DNA from: Powellomyces hirtus | Taxonomy: Eukaryota > Chytridiomycota > Chytridiomycetes > Spizellomycetales > Powellomycetaceae | Assembly (NCBI GenBank): GCA_025526995.1 | Contig: JAHLKG010000021.1 | Location: forward strand, 124,001-188,000 | Direction: 5' to 3' | DNA length: 64,000 bases | In this document: positions 58,506 to 64,000 of the stretch, piece by piece | Position numbering within the stretch: position 1 is the stretch's first letter | Layout of the letters: the number at the start of each line of letters is the position of its first letter | Notes under the pieces: model-generated | Seen by the model: the letters and a program-made list of their open reading frames with translations, nothing else | Database searches by the model: none | What the model was told of the DNA's origin: nothing | Program-made: the position numbers and the translations under genes

Positions 58506-60042
58506 GTGCGCCCGCCAATCCGCCATACATTCACCGCGTTTTTGGACTCAAATTTATCATGTTCCCATCATGTCAATTTTGTTTTGCTTGAGAGGGTAGT
58601 CCGTTTGAGCGTGCATGCCAGGTGTACCAAGTTTGTCCCTGAAATACCATGGTTTCCCAAATATGGGCGGTATCTCGCGCCCATCAAGTTCACTGCTGGC
58701 TAAGCAGGTCAAATCGTGTTTCCAACGCGCGCTTTCCCACTACGAGATGCCGTGGCATGGCTCCAAAGTTGTGCGGTAAAGAGGTGCAGTAAACACTTTC
58801 ATTAACTGCACAAAGTCAAAGACTATGTCGCTCTCCGCGTGCTGCTACAGGCTACAGTTCTTTTTTCACGAGATCTCGCTCTAACATTGTCTTTCTGCAA
58901 TGCTGAGCGAGTTAGCCAGCCAATGGCAGTCGCGTGTGGCGCATGCAAACTTGCTTCCCCACCTGCTCCAAAACTCTACCTCCTCGCCCCTCCCCAAATT
59001 TCTCTTCATCCTATTTTCCTCACACCTATTCTTCTCCCCGTCACTGCATGGTTCCCCAGGGGGTTCTGTATGGTAGTGCTGTGGAGTGGGAAATATGGTA
59101 GTGTGGGAGGGGGGCCGTGCAGCGGCGCGGAGCCGGCCCAAGTTGGATTGGGATGGGTCTAATTTTTCGAACACATGAGCCTTCGGGTTCATAGGACTTC
59201 AGTCCACCATTACCTAAAAAGGATGAAAACATTTATGATTATGATCGTGATGACTGCTTTCTCGGAGGGACTGTTTTCCCTTGTTGATGTTGATGGCTGA
59301 ATGGTCACTAACCACGACGCGTGCATGGTGTCCGATAGTCCGAACCTTATCATGTCAGCAGCAGACGTGTGCCGCAGGGCTGGCATTTTCGTCCTTTTGC
59401 TTCTCATCAACATCAACTTCGGCCAGTATACAGAAAGCCGTCCCCAAGTAAGTGGAGTAACAGTACCTACCAGCGTGGCTGCCAGTTCCGGGGCAGCCTC
59501 TCCTGGAGAACCAACCACATTTTTTTCGTACGAGGAGCTACATTTCGCTCCTTTTGCGCCAGCTGCATTCCCGTACTTTTGGAAGGCCCAACCAGGACAA
59601 CCTCTTTTGAGGAACTTGGACTCCTTCTAGAGATGTCTGTCCGTTGAGTCTGCTGTGCAGGTCCACCGTTCCAGCGGCATATCCCTACTTCTTGAAGGTG
59701 TTTGGACATTCGGTGTGGAATGTTCGTTGCTTCACGCATATCCTTCGTCCTGGTCCAGCCCAGCTGTGACGTGCGGTGTCCGTGCTGCACGATACATTTT
59801 TCTGCTTTTGTGCCAGCGGCATGCCTCTACCTTTAGAAGGTCCAGCCAGGACATTCTCTTTGTTTGGACGATTGATGTGCAATGCTCGTGGCCTCACGCA
59901 TACACTTAGCTAGCTCCTTCGTTCCAGCGGCATGTGCAGGCATATGGATTTGGTGCTCTACATATATGGTCTTGAAACATTGCAGATATCTAACATTTGT
60001 TGTGTTCAAGGCATTTCATGAACATTTGGTTCCCGATCAACA
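58506..60042. other. intergenic, 1.5 kb, containing degenerate repeats
   Basis: 3' flank of the array gene and promoter of dienelactone hydrolase. A frame at 59352-59630 begins with a signal-peptide-like stretch (RRAGIFVLLLLININFGQ) and encodes ~92 residues; it may be a small secreted protein or chance. Diverged repeat units lie at 59537-59865. Confidence 0.4.
59537..59865. repeat. diverged tandem repeat, two clear units and partial copies
   Basis: Unit 1 (about 59540-59612) and unit 2 (about 59790-59862) align over ~72 bases, sharing CTTTTG(C/T)GCCAGC, GAAGG(C/T)CCA(A/G)CCAGGACA and CTCTTT. Shorter fragments with TTCCAGCGGCAT occur near 59668 and 59925. On the minus strand both main units read GPSKxxGMxLAQK but in different frames. 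Confidence 0.6.
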
Positions 60043-61001
60043 ATGCTCACAAAAGAATCATACGTCGATCTGCCCACCTCGACCACGCCCATGCGGGTGT
60101 TTGTCATCGAGCCAAATCTGCCGTCTTATCCGAATGCAAAATTCCCGGCGGTTATCGTGTGGTCAGAGATCTATCAAGTACGGTATAACACAAAATCTTA
60201 CCTACCTGTTCTCTCCGTCACCTACCTTTTGCTCACAATGCCTCACCAGGTAACAGGACCCGTTTCCCGCTTTGCAACGCAAATCGCCTCACAGGGCTAT
60301 ATTGTCTGCTGCCCGAGCGTTTACCACGAGTTCGAAGGGCCTGAGCCACTCGCGTACGACGAAAAGGGCACTGATAGAGGGAACGCGCTGAAAGTGGAGA
60401 AGGAGCTGAAAGCCTACGATGAGGACGCGAAGCTCGTCGTGGACTGGTTGCTGAACGAGTCAGCGAGATGTTCTGGCCGAGTTGGTAGCACCGGAATGTG
60501 TCTCGGCGGACACCTCGCTTTCCGGGTATGTATGAAGCAACCGTGTTCAAACATAAACCTCATACGTCTGATGATTGTCCTTACCACCTGCAACAGACGG
60601 CGTTTGACCCACGAGTCTCTGCAGCAGTGTGCTTCTTCCCAACGGACATCCACAGCGAAACCCTCGGACGCAACAAAAGGTCGAACACCTTGTCCCTTGT
60701 TTCCCAGGGATCCCTCTCTCACGCTGAACTGCTGATCCTCCTCGGGAAGCAGGACACGCACATCCCGCGTGCGGGGCGAGACTTGATTCGGAAAACGCTC
60801 GAGGACGCAGATGTGGTTGTGAGCTGGTGCGAGTACCAAGCACAGCACGCATTTATCAGAGACACGTCGTCAAAGAATAGATATGATGCGGCACTGACAG
60901 CCGTGTGCTTCCAGCAGATGTTGGAGCTGTTCCATCGGACGTTGGTGTTGGACCTAGGGCAGAAAGTGGGCGCTAGCGGCAAGATCGAGCATGTGTGCTG
61001 A
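60043..61001 (+). CDS. dienelactone hydrolase family protein
   Basis: Exons 60043-60177, 60250-60525 and 60597-61001, all phase 0, give 271 residues. DLH-type alpha/beta hydrolase: PAVIVWSEIYQ, FATQIASQGYIVCCPSVYHE, nucleophile motif GSTGMCLGGHLAFR (Cys in G-x-C-x-G-G), acid in LLILLGKQDTHIP and His in YQAQHAFIRD. The Cys-Asp-His triad is complete. Family members open dienelactones in aromatic catabolism or act as general carboxymethylene-butenolidase-like hydrolases; the substrate here is unknown. No signal peptide, so cytosolic. The 3' end lies 387 bases before COQ2 on the same strand. Confidence 0.9.
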
Positions 61002-61388
61002 TGTTCCTGTCCTCGCTTCATGGCTACAGCCCCGGATTCTTGCGGATTCTCTTCTCTGTGTGTGGCCTATCCTTCCTTCTTCACGGCTCAAGGTGTGTCT
61101 AGGCCGATTGCGGTGCTCATTGTATACATGCATATGTTCATCAAGGTTATACAATTTTATACAATATCTCAAAAGCATCTGTGACATCAGGCGTTCACAT
61201 GTGATTTTACTTTGTATGCGAATTATTCTTCTTTCTTTTCGTCTTCGAGTTGAGGTTGTCGGGCGCGGGCGCGTTCTACGCACTGTAACTCCTCACGTTC
61301 CCGAAATCCCGCTGCTTGACGATAACTTAGCTTCGTGGACGTTAGCCAGCAATCAAATTCTGTGGAAGTTGTTTTTTAGAGCGCCGTG
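61002..61388. other. spacer between DLH and COQ2
   Basis: 3' flank of the hydrolase gene and presumed COQ2 promoter; pyrimidine-rich, nothing else seen. Confidence 0.45.
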
Positions 61389-62513
61389 ATGCTCCATCTT
61401 GCCACGAAATCGCGGGCGCACACGTTGGTCCAGCGGTCTTCCTCAAGAATCCGCTGCACGGCAACGCTCCCTCTTCGCCCCGCCAATGTCCCACCACCAC
61501 CGCCACTAATACCCACTCTTCCGCCGTCATGGATCGACCGAACGCCGAAGAGTGTGCAGCCTTACCTCCACCTCGTTCGTCTCGATAAACCTTCTGGAAC
61601 ATACCTCTTGTACCTGCCATGCACCTGGTCAATTGGAATGGCAGCACACGCCGCTCAGGGTACAGTCTCCCCTGCGGTCACCGCTGGGTACCTTTCGCTC
61701 TTTGGAGTGGGCGCTTTAGTGATGCGCGGAGCTGGGTGCACTATTAACGACATGTGGGATCGGGATTTGGACAAGAAGGTGTGGCGGACCCGCGCACGCC
61801 CCTTAGCAGCCGGAACTGTCACGCCTTTCCAGGCTCTCGTCTTCCTAGGCGGACAACTCTCAGTTGGGCTCGGGGTCCTGATGCAGCTAAACTGGTATAG
61901 CATTGCCCTGGGGACAGCGTCACTTCTTCCGGTGATCACCTACCCGCTCATGAAACGCATAACGTACTGGCCGCAGGCTGTACTGGGGTTGGCGTTCAAC
62001 TACGGAGCGCTGCTGGGATGGTCAGCTATGCTAGGAACTTGCAACTGGATGGTGTGTGTTCCCTTGTATGTAGCTGGGATCAGTTGGACCCTCGTGTACG
62101 ATACCATCTATGCGCTCCAGGACAAACGGGATGACGTCAAAGCTGGGATCAAGTCTACGGCGCTCCGTTTCGGAGATAATCTCAAACCGTGGCTGTCTCT
62201 ATTCTCTACCACGTCCGTCGCTGGCCTTGCTCTTGCAGGATACATGAATGCGCAGGGAGTACCGTTCTATGCCATCTCTGTTGGCGGTGCGGCTGCCCAC
62301 TATGCTTGGCAAATCAGGACTCTTCGCCCTGATGACCCCACCAATGCGTGGACAAAGTTCAAGAGCAATGCGGGTTTGGGATCCTTGATTCTCGCAGGAA
62401 TACTTATCGATGTGGCAGTTAGCTCTCCTACCGACCATGTTGTGAAGGACGGTGAAGAAGCTGGTGAAAAATACGGCAAGACTCCTTCAGCAGCAGTCAT
62501 CACCCCCGTTTGA
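61389..62513 (+). CDS. COQ2: 4-hydroxybenzoate polyprenyltransferase, mitochondrial (COQ2)
   Basis: A single exon of 374 residues starting at the ATG 61389 (the codon just before it is GTG). The N-terminal ~40 residues are basic, Ser/Thr/Arg-rich without acidic residues, as in a mitochondrial targeting peptide. UbiA superfamily features: [20 protein letters not shown], the first Asp-rich motif [20 protein letters not shown] (N-D-x2-D-x3-D), the second in [13 protein letters not shown], and about eight hydrophobic segments. It transfers the polyprenyl chain to 4-hydroxybenzoate in the inner mitochondrial membrane, an early committed step of ubiquinone synthesis. Length matches fungal COQ2. No introns. 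Confidence 0.95.
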   Translation: MLHLATKSRAHTLVQRSSSRIRCTATLPLRPANVPPPPPLIPTLPPSWIDRTPKSVQPYLHLVRLDKPSGTYLLYLPCTWSIGMAAHAAQGTVSPAVTAGYLSLFGVGALVMRGAGCTINDMWDRDLDKKVWRTRARPLAAGTVTPFQALVFLGGQLSVGLGVLMQLNWYSIALGTASLLPVITYPLMKRITYWPQAVLGLAFNYGALLGWSAMLGTCNWMVCVPLYVAGISWTLVYDTIYALQDKRDDVKAGIKSTALRFGDNLKPWLSLFSTTSVAGLALAGYMNAQGVPFYAISVGGAAAHYAWQIRTLRPDDPTNAWTKFKSNAGLGSLILAGILIDVAVSSPTDHVVKDGEEAGEKYGKTPSAAVITPV

Positions 62514-62804
62514 AGTCGTGGCATGGATCGGAGTACGAATTTTTGGAGCTTGTTTGTGAACGGGCATGGCAGCTATAGCTCGCGACACTGCCCACGACAG
62601 CGGAACTTATGAATATCCTGTTTGGAAGAACTCTCTTTATCTTACCACCATTTTGTAGCATCACTTATTTAAACATAGTTGCACGCTTCCCTTAGAATAC
62701 ACAACAAAATAGATATTGCAAGTCATTTCTAATTTCTTATATCATTCAGCTACCCGCGCCGAAGTTTACATTCACATTTCCCACTATGCACATTCGTGAT
62801 CCGA
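62514..62804. other. convergent 3' spacer
   Basis: AT-rich 3' flanks of COQ2 (+) and the acidic protein gene (-). Confidence 0.5.
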
Positions 62805-64000
62805 TTAAAATCCTCCGTCCTTGTCACCATCGTCATAGGACAGTCCATCATCAGAGAACACAATTTCACCCTCTTCGTCATCATCGCTTGGATCCTCGAC
62901 CAAGATCTGGTCGTCCTCATCTTCCACGAGTATCTCATCATCCGTGTGCCCCGCACCGAAATCTGATGACACATCATCATCGTCCTTCGGTTTTCCACCC
63001 TCATGCTCATTCTTCTTGTCATTTGCCGACGACGATGGAGTCGCTGCTTTGTTCTCAGTGAGATCGATTTTCAGATACTTGCTCGCGGGCGCTGCTAATG
63101 GCGCTGCGACAGGTTTTGCAGTGGTCATTCCAGCCAATGGCGGCAATCCGCTCAAGGATGTTGGGGCAGCGGCGGCAGCCGAATCGGTGTTTGTGATGGT
63201 AGTTGGAGCACTCGGGGTGTAGCCCACATCATCGTCATCCTCGCTTTCGATGTCGAACTCTTCAATGTCTTCGCTGACAACGTCATCATCGCCTTCAATC
63301 GGCAACGTGGATACGGGAGCAGGTGTCGTTGCCGAGACTAGCGGAGCCGTTGTGGAGAAGCTCGTGGTGGAAGAGGCGGTGGTGAGCTCTACTGGTTGTG
63401 GCTTTCCTAGCGGCGTCAGCTGTGTTATCGCATTCGGCAGAGGCGCCAGCTTGGACGCTATCCGGGCGGGAGTCGGGAGCGGCTGCTCTTTCACGGGAGT
63501 CCGGGTCGCGCTAGCGTGAGACATGACCGAGGGCGGAGACATAACGTCATCGGTCAAACTCTTGTCGAGAGCTGCCAATACTCCCACTTTCCCATTGGCG
63601 GCCGCAACTCGTTCTTCTCGCTCAATACGTCGTATCTCGGCCTCAATGCCCACATCCTCGTCATCGCTCAACATAAGACTGTCTGGATAAACGTCTTTTG
63701 CTCGCTGTTGTCGATCATGGATAGCTTCAGAGGAATTGCCCTTGTTCGATCCGGGCGTTGAGTTGGAGAATCCGAAAGAGTCGTGTCCTTCAGATGCTTG
63801 GTCTTCCACCGCCCCACCTTCCTCCGCCTCGTCACCATCTGCCTCGTCCTCCTCCTCGTTATATTCCTCAATGTCCTCTTCAATGTCGTAGTCGTCAGCG
63901 GAGGAGGATGTGGCCTTAGCCGGCGGTTCCGCGGGCTGCTCGTTGGGTTCTGATCGACGCGGTTGAGGAGCGATCGTGGCGGCGATTGCTGAGGGTACCT
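62805..64000 (-). CDS. acidic disordered protein, 5' end outside the window
   Basis: The frame is open from the right edge of the window to a stop at 62805 (at least ~398 residues); no start is visible. Composition is mostly Asp/Glu/Ser/Ala/Pro-rich and disordered, with long acidic clusters (IEEDIEEYNEEEDEADGD, EEFDIESEDDDDVG, DDDEEGEIVFSDDG). One short helical element, GIEAEIRRIEREERVAAANG, could be a coiled coil or partner-binding helix. A basic/hydrophobic KYLKIDL segment is near the end. I do not recognise the family; centrosomal or chromatin scaffolds often look like this but nothing here proves it. Confidence 0.7.
   Translation of the reverse strand, partial: VPSAIAATIAPQPRRSEPNEQPAEPPAKATSSSADDYDIEEDIEEYNEEEDEADGDEAEEGGAVEDQASEGHDSFGFSNSTPGSNKGNSSEAIHDRQQRAKDVYPDSLMLSDDEDVGIEAEIRRIEREERVAAANGKVGVLAALDKSLTDDVMSPPSVMSHASATRTPVKEQPLPTPARIASKLAPLPNAITQLTPLGKPQPVELTTASSTTSFSTTAPLVSATTPAPVSTLPIEGDDDVVSEDIEEFDIESEDDDDVGYTPSAPTTITNTDSAAAAAPTSLSGLPPLAGMTTAKPVAAPLAAPASKYLKIDLTENKAATPSSSANDKKNEHEGGKPKDDDDVSSDFGAGHTDDEILVEDEDDQILVEDPSDDDEEGEIVFSDDGLSYDDGDKDGGF

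Noticed and set aside
1..64000. Search for CRISPR arrays, insertion sequences, long terminal repeats or transposase/reverse-transcriptase genes
   Set aside because: None recognised by eye; the only repeats are microsatellites, coding repeats and the small decayed repeat near 59.5-59.9 kb.

Overview
This window is eukaryotic nuclear DNA from a fungus. Almost every gene is interrupted by short GT-AG introns of about 43-110 nt. The far left end carries the C-terminal part of the ciliary protein CFAP57, which points to a zoosporic (flagellated) fungus, most likely a chytrid. Coding density and the mix of genes fit a chytrid genome, but I cannot name the species from the sequence alone. I see no prokaryotic, organellar or clear viral segment.

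Layout, left to right: CFAP57 C-terminus (+, 115-1801); a possible decayed gene (2458-2931); an orphan multi-pass membrane protein (+, 3529-4659); a CHY/RING zinc-finger E3 ligase-like protein (-, 5207-7497); tRNA-Ala (9112-9184); a tetraspanin-like protein (-, 9369-10522); a large secreted DPBB/Ser-Thr-rich wall-type protein (+, 12179-15518); a RasGEF (-, 16046-18191); a protein with three tandem CCCH-CCHC zinc modules (+, 19636-21883); a disordered orphan (+, 22789-24090); RNase H2 subunit B (-, 24509-25971); an alpha/beta hydrolase (-, 27438-28925); a heavily decayed ABCB transporter (30470-35489); a protein whose N-terminus resembles a Crinkler header domain (-, 35756-37095); an intron-containing tRNA-Ser(CGA) (38149-38240); a secreted glycerophosphodiester phosphodiesterase (-, 38462-40348); Timeless/Tof1/Swi1 (+, 41902-46083); an orphan helical protein (-, 46389-47817); a PLAC8 protein (+, 48006-48829); an ankyrin-repeat protein (+, 49068-50185); a secreted aerolysin-like protein with a lysine-rich repeat arm (-, 50865-52706); a 1432-residue protein carrying about twelve regularly spaced basic motifs (+, 54207-58505); dienelactone hydrolase (+, 60043-61001); COQ2 (+, 61389-62513); and an acidic disordered protein running off the right edge (-, 62805-64000).

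The neighbourhood is a mosaic, not one pathway. Housekeeping genes (Timeless and RNase H2B for genome maintenance, COQ2 for ubiquinone, tRNAs) sit among secreted or surface proteins (DPBB protein, aerolysin-like protein, glycerophosphodiesterase, tetraspanin, PLAC8) that would act at the cell surface or outside it. The most unusual items are the aerolysin-like protein with near-identical 57-residue lysine-rich repeats and C-terminal dibasic sites, the basic-motif array protein, the triple zinc module and the Crinkler-like header protein. Where exon boundaries are given, the reading phases were checked by hand and close in frame; no transcript data were available.
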